From Nesterenkonia halotolerans (GTDB taxonomy: Bacteria; Actinomycetota; Actinomycetes; Actinomycetales; Micrococcaceae), in NCBI RefSeq assembly GCF_014874065.1, contig NZ_JADBEE010000001.1, positions 1,116,001 to 1,180,000 of the forward strand: a stretch of DNA of 64,000 nt, in the 5' to 3' direction. Below are positions 17,885-27,576 of the stretch, piece after piece; positions within the stretch are counted from its first letter, which is position 1; each line of letters begins with the position of its first letter. A program made the translations under genes and the position numbers. Below the pieces are notes generated by a model. The model saw only the letters and a program-made list of their open reading frames with translations. It did no database searches and was not told the DNA's origin.

Positions 17885-20800
17885 CTACTGTCGGGCATCA
17901 GCATCGCCGTCGCCGCTGTTGTGGTGCTGGGCGTGGAGAGTCTCGGCGCTGATCGCCGCAAGCTGGCGCAGGACATCGGTGTCGGCGAGGGCCTTCTTGA
18001 TCTCGTCCGAGGCCTGGAACGCCTGGTACATGGCGTAGTCGACGGCGTCGGAGAACTTGGTCGAACCCTTGAGCTGCTCGACCGTGTTGCTCTTGGCCAT
18101 CGCGACCGCCTCGTCGTCCGCATCGAGATAGCCCCAGTAGGCCGTGATGAAGCCCTCGATGCTCGTCGGGTTCGCATCGATGCCCTTGGCGCTGAACATC
18201 TCATTGACCTTCTCGATCGCCTCGTCGAGCGGGCCCTTCTGCTTCGCCGTCTCGCCGCGCGGCTCTCCTACGAAGTCCGGAAGGTCGATGGCCTGCTGCC
18301 CGTCCGATTGTCCGACGGCATAGTTCTCGCCGACCATCGCTGGCACCAGCTTGACGCCGCCGAGCTGCACACCCTCCATGTAGCTGTCGTCGTACGCCAC
18401 GGGGGAGAGGTGCAGATTCCGGCTGAGAAGGGTCATGAGCACGGCGCGTAGGCGCAACTCCTCGTCCTGGTAGTCGACGATCTGGGAGAGGAACTGCCAG
18501 GCGTTGCGATAGCTGATCGCGTCGGAACGGAACTGCTTCAGGGCTTCGGAGCGCTCCTTGTCCCCAGTGAGCCTGGCCTGATGCAGCTGGGTCTTCCATG
18601 CGCGTTTGATCGGACCAAGCGCATGCTGGATGGCCTCGCCGCCCTTGTTCTCGATGTACGCCTCGGCGACCGCGCGCAGCTGAGCCTCCGTGTACAGGCC
18701 GACGGCGTCCAGGCGATCAGCGAGCTCGAAGAGTGCGTTCGCGTCCACCTCGCCGTCAACGTGCGCGTCGGTGTAGTAGCGCGCGAAGTCCTTCTGGATG
18801 TTCTCCGGCGAGTTCATGAAGTCCACGACCATTGGCGCGGACTTGCCGGGGTAGATCCGGTTCAGCCGCGACAATGTCTGCACCGTGGCGATGTCGGTGA
18901 GCACCTTGTCGACGTACATCGCCATCAGCCGCGGCTCATCGAAGCCGGTCTGGAACTTGTTGGCGACAATGAGGACCCGAGCCTCGTCCTCCTCGCGGAA
19001 GGCGCGGGCCACGTCGCTGCGCTCGTTCATGCCGACCTCGGTGACTTCGTCGCCGGCGTCGTTCGCTACGGAGCTGGAGAAAGCAACGAGGGTCTCGAGT
19101 CCCTGATACCCGCGATCGGCGATGTAGGCGTTCATCTTCTCCGACCACCGCACGGCGTCCTTGCGGCCGGAGGTGACGACCATCGCACGAGCCTGCCCAT
19201 CGAGCATGTGCGCGACGTTGCGGCGGAAGTGCTCGACGACGACCTGCACCTTCTGCGCGATCGCCGTCGGATGCAACCGCACGAAGCGGACGATGTCCTT
19301 CACGGCACGACCAGTCTCGACCTCGCCCGTGGCGTCCTCGTCCTCGAGCTCGTTCTTCACGCGGAGGAACATGTCGTAGGTCGAGTAGTTGGTCAGCACG
19401 TCGAGGATGAAGCCCTCCTCGATCGCCTGGGCCATCGTGTAGTTGTCGAAGGCCTCCCACTGGTCCTTGCCATCGACCTTCGTGCCGAACAGGCGCAGCG
19501 TCTTGCCCTTCGGCGTCGCAGTGAGCGCGATGAAGGTGATGTTCGCGCTGGCGGCGATCGCCGAATCGGTGACCGCCAGCAGATCGTCGGCGCTGATGTC
19601 GTCGCCGTCGAGCTCGACGTCTGCGAGGAGCCCCTTGAGAGCGCGGGCAGACGATCCCGTCTGCGAGGAGTGCGCCTCGTCCGCGACGATCGCCCAATGC
19701 CGACCGCGCAGGGAGTCGGTGTCCTCGATGAGCTTCATGACGTGCGGGAACGTCTGCAGGGTGCAGGTGATGATGTGCCCGCCGTTGAGCAGGGCGTCCT
19801 TGACCTGTGCCGACTTCGCCCCCGAGTCCGTGCCGATGTTCACCACGAGCCCGGAGGAGGACTGCACGAGGTTCATATCGTCGCGCACGTTCTCGTCGAG
19901 CACGGTGCGGTCGGTCACGACGATTACTGAGTCGAAGGTCGAGGTGGCATCCGGCCCCATGTGCCGGATGAGCCGGTGGCTGAGCCACGCGATGGTCTTG
20001 GTCTTGCCCGACCCTGCCGAGTGCCACACGAGGTACCGGCCACCGGGACCCTGACGCTCGATGTCGGCGACGACGCGCTCGACGGCCCGGAGCTGGTGGA
20101 ATCGCGGAAAGATCAACCGGCCGTCGTTCTTCTTGCCCGACTTGCTCGGCTCATAGAGCGCGAAGTCCTTGAGGATGCGCAGGAACATCTGCCGGGCGAG
20201 GATCTCTCGCCAGAGGTAGTCAGTCGCCGATCCCGTGGCAGACGGCGGGTTTCCCTCATGTCCAGCGTCGCCCTTGTTGAACGGCAGGAAGCGGGTACTC
20301 CCACCGTCGAGCTTTGTGGTCATGTAGGCCAGGTCGTTCGACACGGCGAAGTGCACCAGAGCGCGTCCCGGCTCCAGCAGCGCGCGTGTGGGCCCGGGGA
20401 CACGGTCGTTCTTGTACTGCGCGATCGCGTGATTGACCGTCTGCGTGTTGTCAGTCTTCAGTTCGAGGGTAACCACCGGCAGGCCGTTGGCGCAGAGCAC
20501 GACGTCGATCGTCTCGCTCGTCCCCGTATCGAAGCGCACCTGCCGCAGCACTCGCAGGCGCACTGCATCCGACTGCTCGACGACGCTGGTCAGGTTCGGG
20601 TTCGAAGGTGGGAACGCAACGAGCGGACCGAACCGCGCCGCCGGCCGCCCCACCTGCGCGTAGCTGAAGCCCTTCCGAAGCACCCCGAGCAAGCCGCCGA
20701 CCGGATGCCCCGAGACAGGATCCATCCGAGTCTGCTTCCTCAGCTCCTTGACGATGTGCTCGAGGAGCTTCGTTTGCGACTGCTCGAGTGCACCGTTGGC

Positions 20801-21004
20801 GAGATCCGACGGCACGGCCTTCTCGTACTCATCCGGGTACTGCGTAGCCAGCCAGTGCAGCACGTCGGCGGGCACCATGGCGCGGGCGATGTCCCAACCG
20901 GCCTTCGCCGGATTGCCGGCATCCTCGTAGAGCCAGCCGCGCTCAGCGAGCTCGCCGCAGAGATTGTCCTCGAACTCCTGCTCGAGTAGCTGCAGGTCGC
21001 TCAC
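17885..21004 (-). CDS. hsdR: Type I restriction enzyme, R subunit HsdR
   Basis: 1039 aa. The N-terminal PD-(D/E)xK nuclease part contains LELKTDNTQTVNHAIAQYKND (catalytic ELK). Superfamily-2 translocase motifs follow: Walker A HSAGSGKTKTIAWLSHRL, motif Ia VVTDRTVLDENVRDD, DEAH box VADEAHSSQTG, motif III ALTATP, and motifs V-VI near IVANKFQTGFDEP and TVQTLSRLNRIYPGK. The helical C-terminus anchors to the M2S complex. It overlaps hsdS by 4 bp. All motifs are intact, so it is presumably an active restriction translocase. Confidence 0.95.
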   Translation of the reverse strand: MSDLQLLEQEFEDNLCGELAERGWLYEDAGNPAKAGWDIARAMVPADVLHWLATQYPDEYEKAVPSDLANGALEQSQTKLLEHIVKELRKQTRMDPVSGHPVGGLLGVLRKGFSYAQVGRPAARFGPLVAFPPSNPNLTSVVEQSDAVRLRVLRQVRFDTGTSETIDVVLCANGLPVVTLELKTDNTQTVNHAIAQYKNDRVPGPTRALLEPGRALVHFAVSNDLAYMTTKLDGGSTRFLPFNKGDAGHEGNPPSATGSATDYLWREILARQMFLRILKDFALYEPSKSGKKNDGRLIFPRFHQLRAVERVVADIERQGPGGRYLVWHSAGSGKTKTIAWLSHRLIRHMGPDATSTFDSVIVVTDRTVLDENVRDDMNLVQSSSGLVVNIGTDSGAKSAQVKDALLNGGHIITCTLQTFPHVMKLIEDTDSLRGRHWAIVADEAHSSQTGSSARALKGLLADVELDGDDISADDLLAVTDSAIAASANITFIALTATPKGKTLRLFGTKVDGKDQWEAFDNYTMAQAIEEGFILDVLTNYSTYDMFLRVKNELEDEDATGEVETGRAVKDIVRFVRLHPTAIAQKVQVVVEHFRRNVAHMLDGQARAMVVTSGRKDAVRWSEKMNAYIADRGYQGLETLVAFSSSVANDAGDEVTEVGMNERSDVARAFREEDEARVLIVANKFQTGFDEPRLMAMYVDKVLTDIATVQTLSRLNRIYPGKSAPMVVDFMNSPENIQKDFARYYTDAHVDGEVDANALFELADRLDAVGLYTEAQLRAVAEAYIENKGGEAIQHALGPIKRAWKTQLHQARLTGDKERSEALKQFRSDAISYRNAWQFLSQIVDYQDEELRLRAVLMTLLSRNLHLSPVAYDDSYMEGVQLGGVKLVPAMVGENYAVGQSDGQQAIDLPDFVGEPRGETAKQKGPLDEAIEKVNEMFSAKGIDANPTSIEGFITAYWGYLDADDEAVAMAKSNTVEQLKGSTKFSDAVDYAMYQAFQASDEIKKALADTDVLRQLAAISAETLHAQHHNSGDGDADARQ

Positions 21005-22143
21005 GCGATCTCCTTCCGTCCCGTGACGACATCGGTAATGAGTGCCGAACGGCGCTCGAGGAGCAGAGCCTTCAGCTCGGCGACCTTAGCGAGCATCTGG
21101 TCGATCTTGCCGGTAACCTCGTCGAGGTGGTCGGCGATGCGCTCTTGCTCGTCGGATCCCGGGTATGGGATCTCCATCCGGTTGATCATTCCGATCGTGA
21201 GTTGATTGATCGTGGAAGTCGCGTACTGACTGCGCTCATCCGCAAACAGCGTGGACTGAAGATACCAGCGCACATACCGGTTGTTGGGTGAGCGCAGGAC
21301 GGTCATGAAGGCCCCCCAGGTCTCACCCACTTCTTCAGCGCCAACCAGCGCGTTTTTCCCGACCAGGTGCGCGCTACCGTTCCGGCTGCACACGAGCAAA
21401 TCTCCTTCGCGAAGGCGGAGCCGTTCAGGGATCGAGGTGGTAACGCGGACGAGATCACTCCTGTCCATCCGCGAGTCCTGGATGCTCCCGGACCTATGCA
21501 CAACGGTCCCGCCCGAGCCCACCACATCGGCTGGGACATAGGTCAGACCTGTGATCGCTTCGGCAACCAGTCCGAGGCGGGCAGTTGAGACACCGACGTG
21601 CGGCATCAGTTCCCGATCGATAACCGATGTCCGTCGCGCCCCCAGATGGTTCGCCAACTCGTCCAGCTTGCCCAGCATCGCGCGGATCTCGCCCGTCTCG
21701 CGGTCGAGGTAGTCGGCGATACGGCTTTGAACGATGAGTTCCGGCCGATACACGATGAACTCACGTAGGCCCATCCATTCGACGCGAGGCATTTTGACAC
21801 CCTTGGACGCGGCAGCAGCGTACCGAACGAAGCCGCGACTTCCCACGACGTAGCTCAGAAAGCGCGGCTCGACGTCATCCGTTGGTCTATACACATGGAT
21901 GTCTCCGCCCGCTGTCCCCTCACGGTCAGCGAGCCAGTACTTGGCGAGGTAAGGACGCAACTTGCCGAAGAGTACATCGCCTGCAGAGAACGGCGTGCCT
22001 TTCGCGTTGTACTGAGAGAGTTCGCCCTGAACCAGCTCCCCGCTATCGGAGATCATGTCTTCGAGCGAAACCTGGAACTCAGCCGGGTCGTCGCTATCCG
22101 TCACGAGCGTTGCGAGCGACCAGAAGGGGGCTGCCTCACGCAT
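21001..22143 (-). CDS. hsdS: Type I RM specificity subunit HsdS
   Basis: 380 aa from ATG 22143, which overlaps the hsdM stop by 8 bp; an earlier in-frame start would lie deeper inside hsdM. Two half-repeats each consist of a target recognition domain and a conserved helix: IADYLDRETGEIRAMLGKLDEL in the middle and IADHLDEVTGKIDQMLAKVAEL at the C-terminus. The two TRDs recognise the two halves of a bipartite target that cannot be predicted from sequence. Length is slightly short but complete. Confidence 0.92.
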   Translation of the reverse strand: MREAAPFWSLATLVTDSDDPAEFQVSLEDMISDSGELVQGELSQYNAKGTPFSAGDVLFGKLRPYLAKYWLADREGTAGGDIHVYRPTDDVEPRFLSYVVGSRGFVRYAAAASKGVKMPRVEWMGLREFIVYRPELIVQSRIADYLDRETGEIRAMLGKLDELANHLGARRTSVIDRELMPHVGVSTARLGLVAEAITGLTYVPADVVGSGGTVVHRSGSIQDSRMDRSDLVRVTTSIPERLRLREGDLLVCSRNGSAHLVGKNALVGAEEVGETWGAFMTVLRSPNNRYVRWYLQSTLFADERSQYATSTINQLTIGMINRMEIPYPGSDEQERIADHLDEVTGKIDQMLAKVAELKALLLERRSALITDVVTGRKEIA

Positions 22144-24100
22144 CGCGATGCACCGCCTCGAACATCTCGCCGAGCTCACCCATAAGCCGCGCGACGTCGG
22201 CGTCGATCTCTTCCAGGGGCCACGGTTCCTCGGGCACGTAGAAGAGCCGGGTGAAGGGGATCTCGTTGCCTTCCTTGGCCTTCGACTCGTCCCAGGTGGC
22301 TCCTTCGGCGAAGGGCAGCACCTCGCGCTGCATGTGCTCGTCGAGGTCTTCGCTCATCGGTACGCGCTCGGTGATCTTCCACCCGTCGAGCAGGACGGGG
22401 CCGCCCTTGCGGTCGATGGCGAGCGGTTCGCCGTCGTCCTGGACCGCCATCGCCCGAGCCACCGCATCGACCAGCCCGATGGGTGCTTTCAGCCTCGCGG
22501 CCTTGCAGCGTTGCTGGAAGACTGTCGGCAGGTTGTTCCACACGAAACCGTCTAGCCCGCGCATGATCTCGGCGTGCTCGTCGACGAAGGCCTTGTGCTC
22601 GCGCGCGGCGTCGACGGCTTCCTCGGAGAATACCGTCCGCAGCCGCGCCTGCTTGTAGACCGGCACGTCGCGGAACATGAAGTCCTCCTTGACCATCACT
22701 CGCGAGATCGCCGGATCTGCGTCCTCGAATGCCTTGTACGCCGCATGCACGACGCGGCGTTTGTCCTCGGTCATCTCGCGACGCTTGTCGCCCATGCCCT
22801 TTCGCATCGGCTCCCACTGATCCGAGGCGTCGATGAGCTGGATCTTGCCTCGGCGCTCCAGGTCCTTGTTCGTATCGAGGATCCAGACGTAAGTCGCGAT
22901 CCCGGTGCCGTAGAACATTTGCGTGGGAAGACCGATGATCGCATCGATCAGATCCTCGTCGAAGAGCCACTGCCGGATCGCGTTAGGTCCCTTGTCGCTG
23001 GTGAACAAGGGAGAGGCATTCGAGACGACGGCGGCCCGGCCGCCATGCCCCGCGGTGCCGGCCGGCGCGAGCTTCGAGGCGCAGTGGGCCAGGAAGAGCA
23101 TCTGCCCATCGCCCTTGCCGGGCAGGCCGTGGGAGAAGCGCGAGCCGGGCACCTTCGCCTGCTCGGAGACGTCCTTGTGCTGCACGCTCCAGTCGGTGCC
23201 GAACGGTGGATTCGACAGCACGTAGTCGAACTGCCGGTCGGCGTACTCATCGCGCAGAAGCGTGTCGCCCTGGCGGATCGCATCTGGCAATCCACCCTGG
23301 ACCAGCAGATCACCCTTGCCGAGCGCGTATGCCTGATCCATCAGCTCCTGACCGAACAGGTTCACCTCGATGTCCGGGTTCAGCTCGCCGAGATGCTCCT
23401 TGGCGACCAGGAGCATGCCACCGGAGCCGGCCGTCGGGTCGTAGATCGAGCGCGTGGTGTTGCGGCCGGCCAGGGAGTCCTCATCTGATGCGAACAGGAC
23501 ATCGACCATCAGACGGATCGCGTCGCGCGGGGTGTAGAAGCCACCCGCAGCCTTCCCCTTCTTGTCGAAGGCGCGGTACATGACGTTCTCGAACAGGTCA
23601 CCCATTGCGTTGTTCGGCATCGCCTCGGCCGACAGGTCGAGCGTTGAGAAGTGCCGCACGACGGCGTGCAGACGGTTTGCGTCGGCAAGCTTCTTCACAA
23701 GGCGGGGGAACTCGAACGAGGTCCAGATGTCCGCGATGTTGTGCGAGAAGCCAGCAACGTAGTCCTGCACCGAGGCTTCCACGTTGTCGTCCGTCGAGGC
23801 GATGGTCGCCAAGCTCAGCAGTGAGGTGTTGTAGAAGCTGAGCCCGAACCGGCGCTTGACCTCGGCATCGATGAATCGCTCGGGCGTGTCCTTCTCGACG
23901 AGGCCGTCCACGACCTCGATCACCTGCTCCTTGGTGTCGGCCAGGAGGCACTCCAGCCGTCGGAGGACCGTGAAGGGGAGGATATAGTCGCCGTACTCGG
24001 TCTCCTCGACGACATTGCGCAGGAACTTGTCGGCCGTCGCCCAGACGACGCTGGCCGCGTTGGCCGCCCTCTGTGCCTGTGCTGCCGTGCTCGGAGTCAT
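22136..24100 (-). CDS. hsdM: Type I RM N6-adenine methyltransferase HsdM
   Basis: 654 aa. An N-terminal helical bundle (FLRNVVEETEYGDYILPFTVLRRLE) is followed by the gamma-class methylase core with SAM motif I DPTAGSGGMLLVA and catalytic motif IV NPPFGTDW, and a C-terminal tail that contacts HsdS. Start ATG 24100 follows AAGGGG. It heads the hsdM-hsdS-hsdR operon; its N6-adenine methylation protects the element's host. Confidence 0.95.
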   Translation of the reverse strand: MTPSTAAQAQRAANAASVVWATADKFLRNVVEETEYGDYILPFTVLRRLECLLADTKEQVIEVVDGLVEKDTPERFIDAEVKRRFGLSFYNTSLLSLATIASTDDNVEASVQDYVAGFSHNIADIWTSFEFPRLVKKLADANRLHAVVRHFSTLDLSAEAMPNNAMGDLFENVMYRAFDKKGKAAGGFYTPRDAIRLMVDVLFASDEDSLAGRNTTRSIYDPTAGSGGMLLVAKEHLGELNPDIEVNLFGQELMDQAYALGKGDLLVQGGLPDAIRQGDTLLRDEYADRQFDYVLSNPPFGTDWSVQHKDVSEQAKVPGSRFSHGLPGKGDGQMLFLAHCASKLAPAGTAGHGGRAAVVSNASPLFTSDKGPNAIRQWLFDEDLIDAIIGLPTQMFYGTGIATYVWILDTNKDLERRGKIQLIDASDQWEPMRKGMGDKRREMTEDKRRVVHAAYKAFEDADPAISRVMVKEDFMFRDVPVYKQARLRTVFSEEAVDAAREHKAFVDEHAEIMRGLDGFVWNNLPTVFQQRCKAARLKAPIGLVDAVARAMAVQDDGEPLAIDRKGGPVLLDGWKITERVPMSEDLDEHMQREVLPFAEGATWDESKAKEGNEIPFTRLFYVPEEPWPLEEIDADVARLMGELGEMFEAVHRDA

Positions 24101-24340
24101 TAATCCCCTTCATCGATGGCGTGTATCAAAAACGTTACATGGCGAAGTGTGTTGTGCTGCGCATTCGCCTGCGCCAGACCTGCTGGACATCTGGCACCAC
24201 CGCGAAGCCGGGCAGTTCCTGGAGCGTGCCAGCGCGACCCCCTCTTTGGGCCTGCCGGACCAATAGGTGGCATCTGGATCTGGCTTGCATACGAGCGGTC
24301 TGGGACGATGCCCTAATACCCGCTCCGGAGCGTGACAGCT
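24101..24340. other. Upstream region of hsdM, no gene seen
   Basis: 240 bp between hsdM and the Mrr-like gene. The hsdM promoter should lie near 24105-24145 (an AT-richer patch with the leftward-reading TTTTTGATAC). No recognised coding or structured element in the remainder. Confidence 0.45.
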
Positions 24341-25375
24341 TCACTGACGAGTGTCACCGAAACAACGTTGGGCGTGCGCGTTCATAGGTTCAACTTTGCC
24401 ATCGCGGGAGAACTGAAAAAGTGCCATATCGACCTGGTTGCCCCACTCAGCTGCGGTACGGGTATACCCGGCTGCTGAGAAAAACATCCAATGCTCAGCG
24501 TTCTCGCCGACAGCTGCCCCGCGCAGACTCTGTAATGCTGGCCGGCCTGTGGGTCGCCCCTCCAGTTTCACCTGCGCCACTACCTTGCCAAAAGCAGACG
24601 ATTCGCCCACGACGTCGATACCACTATCCCCAGTGGTTACCGTGACAGAGACATCATTCCAGCCCATCCACCTGATCCATTCAGCAGCCAATTCTTCGGC
24701 CTCCCGGGCAGTGTTTACAAAGCGTTCGGCAGGCTCTGGGGGTCTAAGCGCGGGCCCGGTGTTCTCAGCGTTGAAGTCATTGATGATCTTGGCGGCCTGT
24801 TCACCGTCAGTAGCGGACAGCTTTACAGCGATGCACGGGTAGGACTCCCCGGCGTAGGAGAACCATCGATCCATCTCCAAATTCTCGTCTGAGGCGTCAG
24901 AGAGGTACAAACAGTAGTACTTCTCACCACCTTCATCATCAATATCAGGTTCGTACACCGAAACGCTCGCGGAAAGCGTGGAGTTGACGTGTACTTCCTC
25001 CAGGGGACTGTTTTCGAGCTCGATTCTGAGGGTGCCGTTCTTGAAAGCGGCTACAGTGCCCGGTGCGCCAGATTGGGGCTCCTGCCCGTGCTCTTCGACC
25101 CCGCTAACCTGCCCTGTAACCCAGATGATTCGATCAGGTGCAACAGGAAGCCGGGTGAATAGCACCCTGGCAAAGAGCACAAGAAGGACGAATACTATGA
25201 ACCCGCCCAGGCCGGCCCAACCAAAGGCAAGACCGAGATCCTCTTGTAAGTAGGCCGCAAGTCTCACGCCTGCTGCTGCGCCGCCAAGCCCCAGCACGGT
25301 GAAGATTCCACATCCGAGACAGCTTCGGGTATTCGACGGCCCTAGGACCTGCGCGTTCTGGTCTTCGAGTGCCAT
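24341..25375 (-). CDS. Membrane-anchored Mrr-like (PD-(D/E)xK) restriction endonuclease
   Basis: 344 aa. Two membrane helices occur in the first 80 residues (IFTVLGLGGAAAGVRLAAYL and LGGFIVFVLLVLFARVLF). A beta-rich middle domain of about 120 residues resembles an OB/NfeD-type fold. The C-terminal 110 residues match Mrr-type nucleases: AAEWIRWMGWNDVSVT, then DSGIDVVGESSAFGKVVAQVKL (catalytic D...QxK) and the helix GRPALQSLRGAA. Start ATG 25375 follows AGGAG. Placement next to the type I operon points to DNA restriction; whether it cuts modified DNA like Mrr is inference. Confidence 0.75.
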   Translation of the reverse strand: MALEDQNAQVLGPSNTRSCLGCGIFTVLGLGGAAAGVRLAAYLQEDLGLAFGWAGLGGFIVFVLLVLFARVLFTRLPVAPDRIIWVTGQVSGVEEHGQEPQSGAPGTVAAFKNGTLRIELENSPLEEVHVNSTLSASVSVYEPDIDDEGGEKYYCLYLSDASDENLEMDRWFSYAGESYPCIAVKLSATDGEQAAKIINDFNAENTGPALRPPEPAERFVNTAREAEELAAEWIRWMGWNDVSVTVTTGDSGIDVVGESSAFGKVVAQVKLEGRPTGRPALQSLRGAAVGENAEHWMFFSAAGYTRTAAEWGNQVDMALFQFSRDGKVEPMNAHAQRCFGDTRQ

Positions 25376-25730
25376 TCAGCCAGACTCCTGAATTCATAGA
25401 GAGAACAGAAGAATAATCATTGCAGATGACTACCGGAGGGGATCACATTCAGGCCTACCGCCCCAACGTGCGGCACCCGCTCGTCGACGCTGAGGCCTGG
25501 GCCTAAGCCGTGCGCCCCTCTGGGACCGGTGATGCAGGGTGGGACTTCAACCCGGAGAGACTGCTCGCAGGCAACGTTGCCAAACCTCTAGGTGGGTAGA
25601 TATCTGGCTACCCATCAATCTCCTCGTCTATCTAGCTGCCCATCTATCTCCATGCCAACCGTTCCACCGGGTACTTGGTCTAGTCCAACATTCGGGAGGC
25701 AACCCGCTGGCGCGGTCCAGGAGGACGATC
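25376..25730. other. Intergenic stretch with a short gene fragment
   Basis: Holds a 26-codon frame (25426-25506, +) ending in PLVDAEAWA. Its last 24 bp (25479-25502) match 31417-31440 at 23 of 24 positions; the second copy lies in another gene remnant and encodes LLVDAEAWA. This indicates rearranged fragments of one gene. Nothing else recognised. Confidence 0.5.
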
Positions 25731-27044
25731 CTAAACCGCGTGAACGACCGGCAGCTCGTCCCAATGGGTCGTATATCGAGGGCTCCGCATCTCTCGACGC
25801 ATTTCCCACGCAGGACCAGTCTTTAATCCCGCTGCACCGAGGCCGATAGCCGGTTGATCGAGCTTCGTGCGGATGGACTCAATCAGCGGTCCGATCCCAC
25901 GGTCCTCGTGCGCGTCCGCAAACACGTCAAAGGTCGGCTCCAGCCCAGTCTTTCGAAGATCTGTCACGACCACCCCGGCGCGCGCGTAGCGGACCCCTTC
26001 GTGGATCTTCGGCAGAATCGCTTTCACCGCTCGCGTCAAGATCACTGGGTCCGCCGTGGCACTGGGCAACTTGATCGTCACCGACGGTCCATGGGCGCCA
26101 TCAGCGTTGAAGTGGCTGGTCATCGCCCACACAGTGACGACCTTGGCCTGACGATGATGCTTCTGAAGCCGAGCCGAGGCACGCTGGGCATAGATCCCCA
26201 GAACCTGTTCCATCGTCGCCCGAGTAGTCACCGGCTCAGAGAAGGACCGCGAGAAGATCAGTTGATCCTTGATCTCGGTGGCTTCTTCGAAGGGAAGACA
26301 CGGCACCCCACGCAGCTCAAGGACCAGGCGCATCATCACGATGTTAAACCGGTCCCGGATCATCACCGGGTCCGCATCCCGGAGCTGCTGGATCGTCTCG
26401 ATACCCATTGCGTTGAACCGCTTCGCCATGCGACCGGCAATTCCCCAGACCTCATCCACGGGGAGATTGGACAGGAGCTGCTCTCCATGCCGCTCGGGCA
26501 CGGATTCCCAGACACATACCCCACCTAGATGGTCGAGCTTCTTGGCTGCCCGGTTGCTGAGCTTGGCCAAGACCTTGGCGCGCCCGATCCCCACGCACAC
26601 CGGCAGACCCAGGTGCTTCCAGAGCCGGTCCTTCACCATCTTCGCCCAGCTCAAAAGCTCAGACATAGTGCCGCGGACTTTCACGAACGCCTCATCGATC
26701 GAATACTGCGCCACCTCCGGCGTGCAGTCCAGCAGGACCGAGATAAAGCGATCCGACATCTGCCCGTAGAGCTCATAGTTTGAGGACTTGGCCACCAGGT
26801 TCAACCGTGCGGCCGAGGCTGCGAGTTTGAACCACGGCTCCCCCATCGGGATACCGAGGGCCTTTGCTTCCTTGCTGAGCGCCACGCAGCACCCGTCGTT
26901 GTTTGAAAGCACCACTACGGGGCGGTCCCGGAGTTTGGGGTCAAAGACTCGCTCAGCCGAGACGTAGAAGCTGTTGACATCGATGAGGCCTATGAAGTCA
27001 CGGCCCGCGCGCTCAGTCGGGTCGGCTACACGTTGTGGATGCAC
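25731..27044 (-). CDS. umuC: Y-family translesion DNA polymerase, UmuC type
   Basis: 437 aa. The palm domain opens with [36 protein letters not shown] (first catalytic Asp) and the second acidic pair is in [12 protein letters not shown]. The little-finger domain and the DUF4113-like C-terminus ([35 protein letters not shown]) follow. It overlaps umuD by 19 bp in a single SOS operon. It is predicted to be the catalytic subunit of an error-prone polymerase that bypasses lesions together with cleaved UmuD. Confidence 0.95.
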   Translation of the reverse strand: MHPQRVADPTERAGRDFIGLIDVNSFYVSAERVFDPKLRDRPVVVLSNNDGCCVALSKEAKALGIPMGEPWFKLAASAARLNLVAKSSNYELYGQMSDRFISVLLDCTPEVAQYSIDEAFVKVRGTMSELLSWAKMVKDRLWKHLGLPVCVGIGRAKVLAKLSNRAAKKLDHLGGVCVWESVPERHGEQLLSNLPVDEVWGIAGRMAKRFNAMGIETIQQLRDADPVMIRDRFNIVMMRLVLELRGVPCLPFEEATEIKDQLIFSRSFSEPVTTRATMEQVLGIYAQRASARLQKHHRQAKVVTVWAMTSHFNADGAHGPSVTIKLPSATADPVILTRAVKAILPKIHEGVRYARAGVVVTDLRKTGLEPTFDVFADAHEDRGIGPLIESIRTKLDQPAIGLGAAGLKTGPAWEMRREMRSPRYTTHWDELPVVHAV

Positions 27045-27454
27045 TTGACGACGACTCCCCAGATATCTAGTTCTGAGAGCTCCTGAACCTCGATCGGGGG
27101 GTAGGAGGGGTTCTCCGCTTGGAGCACCACTCCCCCATTGATGAGCCTCAGCCGCTTCACGGTCATTTCACCGTCGAGAATAGCGATCACTACGGACATG
27201 TCTCCCGCGGTCAGTGAACGATCCACGATCAGTTCATCGCCGTCACTGATCCCCGCACCTTCCATCGAGTCACCCGAGACCCGGACAAGGAAAGTGCTGT
27301 TGAGATCTCGGATGAGGTACTCAGAGAGGTTGATCGGAGCCGTCTGGTAATCCTGAGCCGGGGACGGATAACCAGCAGCCACAGACTCAGGAGCCCGCAA
27401 GAGGCCCCGAGCTACGTCGGTCTCATCGAGACTCTGGATCTGTTCGATACGCAT
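27026..27454 (-). CDS. umuD: UmuD/LexA-like S24 self-cleaving peptidase
   Basis: 142 aa from ATG 27454 (GAGG upstream); the longer frame would run through the SOS box. It has no LexA DNA-binding domain, so it is UmuD-like. The cleavage site is probably the Ala-Gly in SVAAGYPSP. The S24 catalytic Ser is in [20 protein letters not shown] and the Lys in [17 protein letters not shown]. It is expected to be auto-cleaved on RecA filaments and to activate UmuC. First gene of the umuDC operon. Confidence 0.93.
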   Translation of the reverse strand: MRIEQIQSLDETDVARGLLRAPESVAAGYPSPAQDYQTAPINLSEYLIRDLNSTFLVRVSGDSMEGAGISDGDELIVDRSLTAGDMSVVIAILDGEMTVKRLRLINGGVVLQAENPSYPPIEVQELSELDIWGVVVKCIHNV

Positions 27455-27458
27455 GGGA

Positions 27459-27492
27459 GCCTCAGTATCTATCGAACATACCTTCGAAAGCA
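27459..27492 (-). promoter_or_regulatory. SOS (LexA) box and promoter of umuDC
   Basis: TCGAACATACCTTCGA at 27472-27487 differs by one base from the actinobacterial LexA consensus CGAAC-N4-GTTCG. Reading leftward, TTGCTT and TAGATA 16 bp apart look like -35 and -10 hexamers with the box in the spacer, 18 bp upstream of the umuD start. Confidence 0.8.
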
Positions 27493-27576
27493 ATGCGACA
27501 GAATCACGAGCGCCCTAGCTTCGTGGCTCGCCGACGACGACCTCGCGTGAGCTGCGGGCTGTGTCAGAATCTATCC

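Noticed and set aside
17752-18204. 150-codon leftward frame containing the HTH fragment
   Set aside because: Most of it lies antisense-in-frame within hsdR; only the last 43 codons (from 17877) make sense, as a frameshifted remnant.
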